A DNA stretch of 64,000 nt. Source: FEN-987 sp049521055. Lineage in GTDB: Archaea; Thermoproteota; Bathyarchaeia; 40CM-2-53-6. Shown here in pieces: positions 1-8,114 of this stretch (position 1 is the first letter of the stretch; each line of letters begins with the position of its first letter). The translations under genes and the position numbers were made by a program. The stretch is taken from assembly GCA_049521055.1 (NCBI GenBank), contig JBEKPE010000001.1, positions 62,001-126,000 on the forward strand. Direction: 5' to 3'. The notes beneath the pieces are model-generated. The model had not been told where the DNA came from. It was given only the letters and a program-made list of their open reading frames with translations, and made no database searches.

Positions 1-1042
1 CGGTGAATATGACTCCAGGGATCGCGTGAAAGTCAGCTTCACTGCTCATTCCCGCGATAACCTCCGCAGCGACGATTCCTTCCTTGGATGCTTTGTGTGC
101 GAGCATGGGTGGGCCTACTACGTCCCCTATCGCGTAGACGCCCGGTAAGTTGGTTTGCATTTTCTTGTTGACTTGAATGAACCCGTGCGAATCAGTTTGG
201 ATCCCGACTTTTTCCAGGCCGATTTCGTCGCTGTTTGGGCGTCTGCCTACGGTGACTAAGACCTTGTCAGCGTCAAATGCGCCTTCCTTTCCGTCCTCTA
301 GGGTTGCGTAGATCTTACCGTCGCGAAATTCCTTCGCCTTGGATTTGACATGGTATTCAATGCCAAGTTTTCGAAGTGACCGTTCGACGACCCTGACTAG
401 GTCGATGTCGGTTCCGGGGAGAAGTTGGTCTAACATTTCGATTATGGTTACTTTGGTTCCAAGCTGGGCGTACATAGTTCCCATCTCCAATCCGGTCACT
501 CCTCCCCCGATTATGGCCAACCTCTTGGGGACCTGTTGTAGTGACAATGCTTCGGTGGAGCTGATTATGCTGGTTCCGTTGAACTTGAAGGTAGGAAGGT
601 CGTAGTAACGCGAACCCGTGGCTATGATGATGTCCTTTGCTTCGATGATTTCCGTCCCAGTCGTGCTCTTGACTTCGAGCTGGTTAGCTGCTATGAATTT
701 CCCGGTTCCTTTTACGAGCTTGACGTTGTTTCCTTTGAGTAAGTAATCAATACCGGATACTAGGCGATCGACCACACCCTGTTTCCAAGCTTGCACTTTA
801 GCAAAATCTACGCTGACTCCAGTTACCTCTAGGCCAATCTGTTTGGCTGCTTCGACTCGCTGTTTTAGTTTAGCGACGCGGATAAGTGCCTTCGAGGGTA
901 TGCACCCAATGTTTAGGCATACGCCACCCAGCTTTTCTTTCTCTATGAGGACTGTTTCCTTCCCGAGCTGCCCGAGTCGTATGGCCGCAACATAGCCACC
1001 CGGTCCACTCCCAAGCACAGCAGCCTCGATCTTCTGAGTCAT
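1..1042 (-). CDS. lpd: Dihydrolipoamide dehydrogenase (E3), 3' end cut by window
   Basis: This is the E3 flavoenzyme of 2-oxoacid dehydrogenase complexes, which reoxidises dihydrolipoyl groups on E2 and passes electrons to NAD+. The start at 1042 gives an N-terminal FAD dinucleotide fold (GSGPGG, residues 11-16) and the redox disulfide motif GGVCLNIGCIPSK with Cys42 and Cys47. The second nucleotide-binding motif (IIGGGVTGLEMG) and a GDVVGPPMLAHKA FAD segment follow. About 347 codons are present; the C-terminal dimerisation domain with the catalytic His-Glu lies outside the window. E1 and E2 genes on the same strand begin 9 kb away (10011-13347), so E3 is probably the last member of that cluster, now separated by the 1.2-9.3 kb island. 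Confidence 0.95.
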   Translation of the reverse strand, partial: MTQKIEAAVLGSGPGGYVAAIRLGQLGKETVLIEKEKLGGVCLNIGCIPSKALIRVAKLKQRVEAAKQIGLEVTGVSVDFAKVQAWKQGVVDRLVSGIDYLLKGNNVKLVKGTGKFIAANQLEVKSTTGTEIIEAKDIIIATGSRYYDLPTFKFNGTSIISSTEALSLQQVPKRLAIIGGGVTGLEMGTMYAQLGTKVTIIEMLDQLLPGTDIDLVRVVERSLRKLGIEYHVKSKAKEFRDGKIYATLEDGKEGAFDADKVLVTVGRRPNSDEIGLEKVGIQTDSHGFIQVNKKMQTNLPGVYAIGDVVGPPMLAHKASKEGIVAAEVIAGMSSEADFHAIPGVIFT

Positions 1043-1250
1043 TCTAACCACCAAATTCAGATTTATGAAGCGAAATCATGGATTAAAATTGATGTTCCTG
1101 AAGGTAGGAAACAGAGCCGTCCATTCTATTTGCTAACCTCAACTACCCGATTGCATGCAGAAATCTGCGGCGTATGGCAAAGCTACGCTAACCTGGTCTA
1201 GCTAGCGTTTAATGGTAGTCTAAAAACTGAGTTCAAATTCAGTCGCCCGC

Positions 1251-1270
1251 ACCATTAGACCCACACACAC
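1251..1270. repeat. GTGTGTG-family repeat, copy 1 (right half); 20-bp direct repeat
   Basis: The 20 bases ACCATTAGACCCACACACAC recur exactly at 9207-9226. The CACACAC tail matches the right arm of the hairpin repeats at 1566, 2613, 3370, 8017 and 9194. Here the left GTGTGTG arm is missing, so this looks like a truncated copy. It lies just downstream of the small gene at 1274-1492 and upstream of lpd. Its exact sharing with the copy at 9207 makes the pair possible boundaries of the intervening island. Confidence 0.6.
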
Positions 1271-1273
1271 CGT

Positions 1274-1492
1274 TTACTGGTGTGGCAGGTAGACTACCGC
1301 TCCGATAGCGAGCGTAACAATTAGAATCACGGCGAAGGCAGCAGCGAACCTGCCCGGTGTCCATCTGATGCCGTGCGAAACCCATGTGGTGCCGCCATAC
1401 TTCCAAGACAGAAGCGCGTAACCGATAATTCCAGCAACAATCACAGCGGTTCCAAGGAAAACTAAATGCAGAGGATAACTCATCAAATTCAA
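1274..1492 (-). CDS. Small two-TM membrane protein
   Basis: This is a 72-residue protein with two hydrophobic helices, roughly residues 7-30 and 48-69, joined by a short polar loop. I do not recognise a family. A purine-rich site, GGTAGGTGA, lies 7 bases before a TTG codon at 1492, which supports that start over the in-frame ATG at 1483. It ends against repeat copy 1 and is divergent from the transglutaminase-like gene. A longer reading in another frame (to 1502) lacks membrane or domain features and was not chosen. Confidence 0.5.
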   Translation of the reverse strand: MNLMSYPLHLVFLGTAVIVAGIIGYALLSWKYGGTTWVSHGIRWTPGRFAAAFAVILIVTLAIGAVVYLPHQ

Positions 1493-1565
1493 AACATTTC
1501 ACCTACCATTAATATGTTACAACTTGCTCTTACTGGTTTTCCTAGTTTTCTCAAATCAAAATCAG

Positions 1566-1597
1566 GTGTGTGTGCGCACAAGTGATGCCACACACAC
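1566..1597. repeat. GTGTGTG-family hairpin repeat, copy 2
   Basis: Perfect arms GTGTGTGTG and CACACACAC enclose a loop that begins CGCACAAG. It sits between two divergent genes (1274-1492 minus, 1719-2600 plus), so it is not a simple transcription terminator here. Confidence 0.65.
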
Positions 1598-1718
1598 TAG
1601 AACTATCCCCCTAACGATTACCTTGTCATTGACGGAACGATTACGCTAGATCTCATGCCTGACTTGCACCACGTTTTTCCGTGTCCCTATGACCATTCTC
1701 CTCAATTTGGTGTGGAGA

Positions 1719-2600
1719 ATGACAAGCAAACGAACTGCGTATGTAATTGCTGTTCTCCTAATTCTTAGTGCTGCGGTAAACATCATGCAGTTCACCCAGA
1801 GCTCAAACCCCCTGTCATTGTCGTTTAATTCTGGCTCGAATCAGACCGTTTCATATGAGCTTCAAAGTAGCTACAATGAACTATACAACCAATACGGAAC
1901 ACTATATTCTGAATACCAAACGCTTTCTCAGGAATACGCACAATTCAAACAGGTGGCGTTAACTCCTCCCTATGTCTCCATATCCAAAGGAACGATCACA
2001 TGGGTGTTCACCGACGTCAAAGGCGACACGATCACATGGCAGCTGCCAATGGACACCTACATACATTACGCCTCAATGCAAAAACCAGTACAAGTCTTGT
2101 CGTTACAGACGACCTCGGGTACGGTAACGACTGACGATGTACGACCATACATTCAACCTTCATTTTTCGCGAACAGTATTTCAAGTCTCACCGAAGGGAG
2201 ATCGGACAAGGAATTTGTGAAAGAGGTCGACAACATAAAGAATGAACTTGTCATTTATGGAACGAGTCTGGGTGAGGCGCCGTATCAATTTCCCGCCGAG
2301 ACACTAACTGAAGGGACAGGGAAATGCGCCGATACCACGATACTGATGGCCAGTATGCTAATCGCGGGCGATCGCGAAGCAAATTACAATTTCAATGTCT
2401 ATGTGGAGTACGTCCAATTGAATCCTGACGGCACGCTCGTTTCAAATAGCAACTTACTCACCGACCCGAACCATGCTATAATCAAAGTGGTATTTGCCGA
2501 CGGAACAGTTTGGAGCATAGAAACAACGACCAATTATTTCTACACTTATTCCCAAGCTTACATAGGATGGCAATTTGACGTCACGTCGGTCAATGCGTGA
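1719..2600 (+). CDS. Membrane-anchored transglutaminase-like protein
   Basis: The chosen ATG at 1719 gives 293 residues and is preceded by TGTGGAGA; an in-frame ATG at 1689 adds ten residues and has no clear ribosome site. The protein begins with basic residues and one hydrophobic helix (about residues 8-24), followed by a coiled-coil-like stretch rich in Tyr, Gln and Asn. A globular C-terminal half contains a transglutaminase-like triad pattern: GKCADTTILMASML with the candidate nucleophilic Cys, NHAIIKVV with the His, and an acidic residue in WSIETTT. By analogy it would be a cell-surface peptidase or cross-linking domain. The fold call is from motif order only. It lies in the repeat-rich island and is followed by a T-tract. 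Confidence 0.6.
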   Translation: MTSKRTAYVIAVLLILSAAVNIMQFTQSSNPLSLSFNSGSNQTVSYELQSSYNELYNQYGTLYSEYQTLSQEYAQFKQVALTPPYVSISKGTITWVFTDVKGDTITWQLPMDTYIHYASMQKPVQVLSLQTTSGTVTTDDVRPYIQPSFFANSISSLTEGRSDKEFVKEVDNIKNELVIYGTSLGEAPYQFPAETLTEGTGKCADTTILMASMLIAGDREANYNFNVYVEYVQLNPDGTLVSNSNLLTDPNHAIIKVVFADGTVWSIETTTNYFYTYSQAYIGWQFDVTSVNA

Positions 2601-2612
2601 CAAGCCATGAAC

Positions 2613-2648
2613 GGTCGTCGTCGCGCACCAAGTATACCACACACACTT
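2613..2648. repeat. GTGTGTG-family repeat, copy 3
   Basis: This copy keeps the loop core GCGCACCA and the right arm CACACACAC, while the left arm is degraded. It lies immediately after the transglutaminase-like gene. Confidence 0.5.
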
Positions 2649-2678
2649 CACCCGACATCGGACGACGGTTGGAATGGG

Positions 2679-2685
2679 TTTTTTT
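2679..2685 (+). terminator. T-tract, likely terminator
   Basis: A run of seven T follows GGG about 80 bases after the stop codon of the transglutaminase-like gene. Archaeal RNA polymerase commonly terminates at such T-tracts. Confidence 0.45.
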
Positions 2686-2703
2686 ACTCTAGAGCTTTTG
2701 ACG

Positions 2704-2788
2704 CGTAGCTTCCTTCCTAGAGAAAAGCTACCGGAGTAGCTTTGTATTCTTTCCAGTTGGAGCTCCCCGTAGCTTTCATGGAGCTACG
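2704..2788. repeat. Nested GTAGCTT inverted repeats
   Basis: The gene-free stretch 2601-2921 holds this cluster. GTAGCTT at 2705-2711 can pair with AAGCTAC at 2725-2731. A second perfect hairpin is CGTAGCT (2768-2774) with AGCTACG (2782-2788), and a further GTAGCTTT lies between them. No gene is visible in the stretch. Function is unknown; operator or RNA structure are both possible. Confidence 0.45.
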
Positions 2789-2921
2789 CGCTCATGAGAA
2801 TGCAATTGGCCTACTCGCGCGTGACGAGTGACGCCGTGGATGCCTCATTCTCTATTGATTCTATTTATTCACGAGAAAGAGACATAGGCTAGAATCGCCG
2901 CAAGAAGGGAGTAGATGAATA

Positions 2922-3347
2922 ATGGTTATGCCTGACAACAAACTCAATGCGATCAACACATATTACTCACATGTGTCGCGGCTTTTTGTATCCAATTATG
3001 CAACGTTCTTCGCGGTGTATCTTGCCTTCTTGGCTCTGTTGTACAACGTCTCTTTTAGGACCGAAGTTTCAACGAGTTTCAGGAATGGATTCTTCTATGT
3101 CAGCGTCTTGATTATGTTCTTTGAATTATTGTTGCTCTACCGAGGGCTGCAATTTGGCAGAGTCCTGGATTTGATCGATAAGGAGTGGGCAGACCTGGGG
3201 ATCCTTCATGTTAGAGAACATTTCTGGCCCGAGAAATCACGCATCGGACAATTGAACCGGCTTTATCGCACAGTGTCTGTTCCCTTGGCAATGATCCTCA
3301 CGATTTGTATTCCCGTGCTGAGTTGGTTCTTTCTCTTGCGTAGCTAA
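2922..3347 (+). CDS. Integral membrane protein, about 3 TM
   Basis: This is a 141-residue protein with hydrophobic segments near residues 24-43, 56-74 and 117-138, separated by a charged cytosolic-type loop (RVLDLIDKEW...). I do not recognise a family. The upstream sequence AAGGGAG lies about 10 bases before the ATG; a second in-frame ATG lies two codons later. It lies between hairpin repeats of the island and may be an island cargo gene. Confidence 0.55.
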   Translation: MVMPDNKLNAINTYYSHVSRLFVSNYATFFAVYLAFLALLYNVSFRTEVSTSFRNGFFYVSVLIMFFELLLLYRGLQFGRVLDLIDKEWADLGILHVREHFWPEKSRIGQLNRLYRTVSVPLAMILTICIPVLSWFFLLRS

Positions 3348-3369
3348 GATGAAGTTAGTGGCACAATTA

Positions 3370-3403
3370 GTGTGTGTGCGTCGAGTGGTGGGCACAGACA
3401 CAA
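3370..3403. repeat. GTGTGTG-family hairpin repeat, copy 4
   Basis: The left arm GTGTGTGTG pairs with CACAGACAC with one mismatch, around a 14-base loop. It lies between two co-directional genes. Confidence 0.55.
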
Positions 3404-3483
3404 GATGATCCCAAGAAGGCGGATTGGTAGCGAAAGACTTACAGCCTTATCCACTGCGAAATCGGAATCATGGTGAGGAACGG

Positions 3484-3786
3484 ATGCCAGCCACGAAGAG
3501 TAGGCACCGACGCAGTAAGCCAGCCAGAAAACGAGAGTCAAAGCTGAAGATACTAAACTTGACCCTCATGCAATGGTTGGGGTTTGTCTTCATGGGTTTT
3601 GGCGTCTATGTGATGTTGTATGGAATCGTGTTGATTCCGTCGAGTAGCGTTTCAATTGGACCAATCTCAATTACTGACATTCCTGGACGTTCTGCGGCGG
3701 CAATTGGCGTAGGCGCGTTCTTCGAACTAGTCGGACTAGGGTTGGTTTCAGGAAAGATCCACATTGGTGAGCTTTCTTTCGATTGA
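3484..3786 (+). CDS. Small two-TM protein with basic N-terminus
   Basis: The ATG at 3484 is preceded by GGTGAGG at a good distance and is preferred over a TTG at 3424. The resulting 100-residue protein has a strongly basic start (KSRHRRSKPARKRESK), then two hydrophobic helices at about residues 30-50 and 68-88. There is no family I recognise. It is followed closely by the gene at 3830 and may be co-transcribed with it. Confidence 0.5.
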   Translation: MPATKSRHRRSKPARKRESKLKILNLTLMQWLGFVFMGFGVYVMLYGIVLIPSSSVSIGPISITDIPGRSAAAIGVGAFFELVGLGLVSGKIHIGELSFD

Positions 3787-3829
3787 CTAGATATTCTTGA
3801 AAACGGACCATGCGTGGAATGGGAAGCAG

Positions 3830-5023
3830 ATGACTTCGCCCGACATATCTAAACGGACAATCGAAGAGAGCCCAGCAGGGAGAAAAGCCAATCTGCTATT
3901 GGAAGATTCACCTGAGCTCATTTACATTTGGTTTGGAGGATTACTGATACGGAGTTCGACGGCCGAACCTGACAATTTGGAGCAACTGAGAGAGAAACTT
4001 CGGTCAACGCTGACAAGCCACAAGGAAGTGAACGAAGTGTCGGACCTCAAACCAAAGAGTAGTTTGACCTGGTATAGCACAACGGCTATAGGAAGTACCT
4101 TTCCCCCATTAGTCGCAACTATTCGAGTGCCAACCAGCGACCAGCCGTTCGCCAGCGCGATTAAGGACAATTCATCCGCGGGAATCGCTCTCGCTGAAAA
4201 TTTTGCTTTCGTTACCGACGGTCAGCTGCTATATGTCGGAGCAGAGTGCAATTCCCATGAGGAGTTTCGAGGCATTTTACTGGGAAGCCCTGATGTTCGT
4301 GAAAAAATCATAGGACTAATCAAAGAGGCAGTAGAGTGCGAAACCGTCGGACCGACACCTGCCCAGATTCCGTTTCTTGTTGGGCACTCGAATGCGCCAG
4401 ACTGGGTCAAGAGCACTGAAGCGGTTTTCGTGAGACTCGAAGAGATGGCAACCGTCAAAGGCGATATGGCTAGTGTTTACGATTTGACGAACGATCGCTT
4501 GAGCACATTCTATGACATAAGGTATGATGCCGATATGACGTTGAAACAAGCGCGTGAACTTGGGGAGGATCAAACGCAGTTACTCGATCAGCTTCTGATT
4601 TTGCTAAATATGCGATGGCTTCATCCGATTCAACGCAGGCGGGTTACAAACGACATCAGAAGGAATATCGCGAACATACTAAGGCTCCTTTCTCTTCACG
4701 GCTCCACCTCCGGCCGAGTCTCTGAGGATGTTGCTGATTTAGATGCTAAGATTGCACGAGAAAACATTCTATTTGACGCTCCTCAGAATAGCTCCTCAAA
4801 CGAGGCCTTAACGAAGCTTGGGTGGAAAAAACACTCGGAGGCAGCAATTGTTGACAGAGACTCGGTTTTGAGTATTGTTGAGCATGTAAGAAGCGAAGTG
4901 CAGGTTAGCAGAAATTTGTCTGTCACAATTTGGGCTGCATTGATAGGAGCTGTCATTGGGTCGATATTGACCATCATTGGCACCTATTTCTTCTCGTTGA
5001 CAAAGCTCTTTGCAGGATTGTAA
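3830..5023 (+). CDS. Uncharacterised protein with C-terminal membrane anchor
   Basis: The protein has 397 residues from the ATG at 3830; a TTG at 3797 is an alternative start. A long soluble N-terminal region with mixed alpha/beta character is followed by a helical, arginine-rich section (HPIQRRRVTNDIRRNIANILRLL begins near residue 274) and one clear transmembrane helix close to the C-terminus (WAALIGAVIGSILTIIGTYF). It is therefore probably a tail-anchored cytosolic protein. I see no catalytic motif and do not recognise the family. It lies on the island and forms a plus-strand series with the two upstream membrane proteins. Confidence 0.55.
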   Translation: MTSPDISKRTIEESPAGRKANLLLEDSPELIYIWFGGLLIRSSTAEPDNLEQLREKLRSTLTSHKEVNEVSDLKPKSSLTWYSTTAIGSTFPPLVATIRVPTSDQPFASAIKDNSSAGIALAENFAFVTDGQLLYVGAECNSHEEFRGILLGSPDVREKIIGLIKEAVECETVGPTPAQIPFLVGHSNAPDWVKSTEAVFVRLEEMATVKGDMASVYDLTNDRLSTFYDIRYDADMTLKQARELGEDQTQLLDQLLILLNMRWLHPIQRRRVTNDIRRNIANILRLLSLHGSTSGRVSEDVADLDAKIARENILFDAPQNSSSNEALTKLGWKKHSEAAIVDRDSVLSIVEHVRSEVQVSRNLSVTIWAALIGAVIGSILTIIGTYFFSLTKLFAGL

Positions 5024-5070
5024 CAAGCGGTTCTAGTGAAGCAAACCTCGGAAAAGAGCCCGACGAAATG

Positions 5071-5997
5071 CTAAGGCATCTTAATTGGGCGTCTTAGAAA
5101 TCTCCAACATGCAATCCCGGCCGAAAACAGTGCCACTATTCCAAAGATTAAACCTAGCAGGCCAGGCAGTAGGGTGGGAAGAGTGAGGACGAATGCGAGA
5201 ATGTAGGCAGCTGCCCCCTTCTTATCGGACTTTGCACCCAAAATCGCACATTCCATAGCTCCAGAAACCAAGTAAGTCATAGACGCGGCGAACCATGGCG
5301 CTGGCTTTTGGGAAGCCGTAGTGCTCTCTTGCGCAAGTCTATCTTTCAACACCCAATTCGTCGCCGTGACTTTTTGAATTACTCTTTCCAACAGGATAAA
5401 ACCAGGTAGAAACCACATGAGCACCACCAAGCCCGCTAGATCCGGCGTTGGTCCTATCGCATTTTGCGGAGCCACTACGGCGTAGTAGAGATAGCTTTCG
5501 AGGATGAATGTGAAAAGACTAAGGGCAGTGGCGCAAGCAGCTGACGTCCCCAGAAGGAGCAAGTCGGATTCCGAGGCCTGATACTCGATCAGCGAAAGAT
5601 ACCATCGGACGATCCTACGGCCGGCAAAGGCACCAGCCGCTGTAAATATGAGTGCAATGAAGACAGTGGGAACGGGCAGCCGAGGGAAGAAATCTCGGAC
5701 TAGTATGAGCGGCGCCAGTCCCATGTAAAAGAATATTCCAATTGTGAAACACAACCAACCCCTGACTCTCTCTCGACCAGTTTCGTCGAATAGAATTGCT
5801 CCGCGTATGTAACCGACATAGAATGGGTACAGAAGTCCTGAGATTAGGAGAGGGATGAATACAAGAAATACGCCCACGCTGCCGATCATTGTCTGCAAAA
5901 TCGCAAAAACTAGGTTCGTGATCCCTAGCATGAACAGAAAAGCGTCGTCAAGGGCTTTGAGTCGACCTTCAAGCCGCGGTCTAGTTAGAGAGGACAA
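5071..5997 (-). CDS. Polytopic membrane protein, about 7-8 TM
   Basis: This 308-residue protein has hydrophobic segments spread along its length, roughly at residues 18-60, 78-100, 108-128, 145-170, 187-205, 238-255 and 265-298. It starts from TTG at 5997. No transporter signature or enzyme motif is visible and I do not recognise the family. It is convergent with the gene ending at 5023, and belongs to the repeat-rich island. Confidence 0.5.
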   Translation of the reverse strand: MSSLTRPRLEGRLKALDDAFLFMLGITNLVFAILQTMIGSVGVFLVFIPLLISGLLYPFYVGYIRGAILFDETGRERVRGWLCFTIGIFFYMGLAPLILVRDFFPRLPVPTVFIALIFTAAGAFAGRRIVRWYLSLIEYQASESDLLLLGTSAACATALSLFTFILESYLYYAVVAPQNAIGPTPDLAGLVVLMWFLPGFILLERVIQKVTATNWVLKDRLAQESTTASQKPAPWFAASMTYLVSGAMECAILGAKSDKKGAAAYILAFVLTLPTLLPGLLGLIFGIVALFSAGIACWRFLRRPIKMP

Positions 5998-6185
5998 AAT
6001 CCCACGAATACGATTGATTTAGGCTGGCGCATATTAATAGACGGAGCTGTGAATTTTGAATCGCCGTCGAGTCTAGAGAGGTGCATCTTTGTCTGACGTG
6101 TGGCCCCTAATATCCACTAACGAAAACGTGTTTCCCCGCGGAAATCGCACCTAAAGGGGATGACAGATCTTCCGGTTGCGATCAC

Positions 6186-7022
6186 TCAATTTGGTTTGTT
6201 TTCGATCTCGGTTTCAACCCACTTCCCTTTGATCGAGAAACCGAGATTTCCGTATCTCTCGCTAATCCGGATCGCGCAGATTCGTATCATAAGAGGCAGG
6301 AAGTTCGTCACTTCAAGCGCGTCTTTGTTACTAAGCTGGGTTACGCCAGCCTGCCCCTTCCCCACTACGACGTGCGCGCAACGATCACGTAGTTCGTGAA
6401 TGTAATTTCTCAAAAGTCTTGGGCTAAACCGCAGATTGCGGAATTCTTCTTGAAAACGGTCCAAGAATTTGTTCAGTTCCGTGCCGAAGTCTCCCTCAGA
6501 TTTGAACTCCGACTCTAAGAGCTTGTACAAAGAGAGATACTGATATTGCAAGGGGATATGAGGATCTCTTGCATCAGTAAGAAGTCTTAGTTTATTGCGA
6601 ATTGAATGAGTTGCTACGAATACGTTGCGAACGTTGTCGAAGTCCGGCTTACCTCCTATGAATTCCTTCACGGCAATGCCCGTGCGCCGTGGCTTGCCCT
6701 CTTCTATGAAAGTCCACCAATTAATCTCCCAAAGAGTAGCCCTGTTGTCGTATGTAATTCGAAGCACCGAGAGCATGTGTTCTTTGAGAGATTGCACGAT
6801 GGATAAATCCTCTTCCGGAATCTTTTCCTCAGCGCAATTTGGAACGGTGATTCTGAAGAACAGTATCCTACTATTGGCTTCATCAGCAAAAAGCGCAACC
6901 TCGTAGTCCTTCTCTCTCGTTTTAACTGTGATTCGCGCTGCGGGTGTTTTGTTCTCATCATCTTCGTATTGTTCGAGTATAGGTTCAAGCGGATAATAGA
7001 TGAAGCAAGTCTTCATAATCAT
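6186..7022 (-). CDS. HEPN-like domain protein (MauJ/ApeA-type C-terminus)
   Basis: This 278-residue soluble protein has an N-terminal mixed alpha/beta half and a helical C-terminal half. The latter carries YIHELRDRCAH at residues 207-217, that is R212-x4-H217, which fits the R-x4-6-H signature of HEPN ribonuclease domains in proteins annotated as MauJ-like or ApeA-like. In that wider superfamily the motif is the RNA-cleaving centre of many toxins and phage-defence proteins; whether this copy is active is not shown. The long N-terminal region could be a sensor. No antitoxin partner is visible next door. The location inside a repeat-rich island fits an accessory defence role, which is inference. 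Confidence 0.5.
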   Translation of the reverse strand: MIMKTCFIYYPLEPILEQYEDDENKTPAARITVKTREKDYEVALFADEANSRILFFRITVPNCAEEKIPEEDLSIVQSLKEHMLSVLRITYDNRATLWEINWWTFIEEGKPRRTGIAVKEFIGGKPDFDNVRNVFVATHSIRNKLRLLTDARDPHIPLQYQYLSLYKLLESEFKSEGDFGTELNKFLDRFQEEFRNLRFSPRLLRNYIHELRDRCAHVVVGKGQAGVTQLSNKDALEVTNFLPLMIRICAIRISERYGNLGFSIKGKWVETEIENKPN

Positions 7023-7269
7023 ACTCTAGCTTTCGCTGAACTAAACCTATTCGTGCGAACCATTGAATTGATATCGAGGGAACATTTCAGAGACAGAATG
7101 TTGATTCCTTAGCCTTAGGCAAAACTCTATGCCTGATTCTTTTGCGTCTTTGGCAAATGCAATTCTCGCAGGAGATTGATCATTTCATTCCGTTCGCGGT
7201 ACTTTACCCAGAAGTCGTTGCAAACCATTTTATTTCGAGTGATTTGTCATTTTCTTAGTAAAGAATACA

Positions 7270-7974
7270 TTGGCGACCCAAATGAGTTCCCCGACAAGTT
7301 TCCTTGTTCAAAATACGTTGTTCTACAGATGGGAGCATACGCCGCGTAGTGGGCGAGCGGTAGTCATCTTGTACGGCGGAGCAATGCTTGATGCCCGCTG
7401 CTCTGGCACCTACAACGTCTACTCTGAGGCGTTTAGTATGAAACCTGTCAACGAGCAGGCATGGGTTAGTGAGCTTTTCGATTACGGATTAGATGTGGTG
7501 GCCCTCAGGACTGGTTCCACTTACTCAGGTTTCGAGTGTTATAGGGCGGGAGATACTTGGGTCAGGGATCTGATTGACCACCTGCAAGAGTTGCACGGAG
7601 GAGAGGTTTGTCTCTTCGGGCATAGTGCGGGGGGTTTGATTACCGCCTATGAGATTCAAGAACGGACAAGCATTACCGCAGCCGTTGTGGTGAGCGCCCC
7701 GATGCTAAGTGAACCCGATGCCCTATTCGAAACTCCGACCCATGCCTCGAATGTTAAGGCAAACCTACTTCTACAATGGGGGCAACAGGATCAACTTTGG
7801 ACCAGGCGAATGCCTGAATACTACCAGAACGCGCAAGGCTGCGGCCACACCATTCAGAGAGACGACACCTACCCCGGCAATCTGCATGATACCTACTTCA
7901 CCCAAGCCGCGCAAACACAAAGGAACAATGCGAAAGCCTTCCTAACCAACGCACAGGAGAACCTAGGTGACTAG
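7270..7974 (+). CDS. Alpha/beta hydrolase
   Basis: This 234-residue protein has the alpha/beta-hydrolase order: an oxyanion-type segment (VVILYGGAML), the nucleophile elbow GHSAGG near residue 118, an acid in LLLQWGQQDQLW, and the histidine in YPGNLHDTYF near the end. Esterase or lipase-like activity is the general expectation; the substrate cannot be told. The start is TTG at 7270, with an ATG at 7282 as a plausible alternative. The fold core is complete, with no signal peptide. It converges on the gene at 8115, with repeat copy 5 between them. Confidence 0.75.
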   Translation: MATQMSSPTSFLVQNTLFYRWEHTPRSGRAVVILYGGAMLDARCSGTYNVYSEAFSMKPVNEQAWVSELFDYGLDVVALRTGSTYSGFECYRAGDTWVRDLIDHLQELHGGEVCLFGHSAGGLITAYEIQERTSITAAVVVSAPMLSEPDALFETPTHASNVKANLLLQWGQQDQLWTRRMPEYYQNAQGCGHTIQRDDTYPGNLHDTYFTQAAQTQRNNAKAFLTNAQENLGD

Positions 7975-8016
7975 GTCCATCGTAAATCCGCCCGTCGTCG
8001 TTAACCGTTATTTTTA

Positions 8017-8047
8017 GTGTGTGTGCGCACCACTAGCCCACACACAC
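8017..8047. repeat. GTGTGTG-family hairpin repeat, copy 5
   Basis: This is the clearest copy: perfect nine-base arms GTGTGTGTG and CACACACAC around the loop CGCACCACTAGCC. It lies between two convergent genes and is followed by TTTT, so at this site it could act as a bidirectional terminator. Confidence 0.7.
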
Positions 8048-8114
8048 TTTTACAAGCCACGCTAACGCTGGGAACGACGACAGTGGCAGACGACGATATG
8101 AACTGTGTTTGGAT

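Noticed and set aside
1226..1254. A tRNA-like 3' end (GTTCAAAT loop, then CGCCCGCACCA) at the island edge
   Set aside because: The stem ACTGA/TCAGT encloses eight bases rather than the standard register, and no D arm, anticodon arm or matching 5' acceptor strand is found upstream. No tRNA gene was called anywhere in the window.
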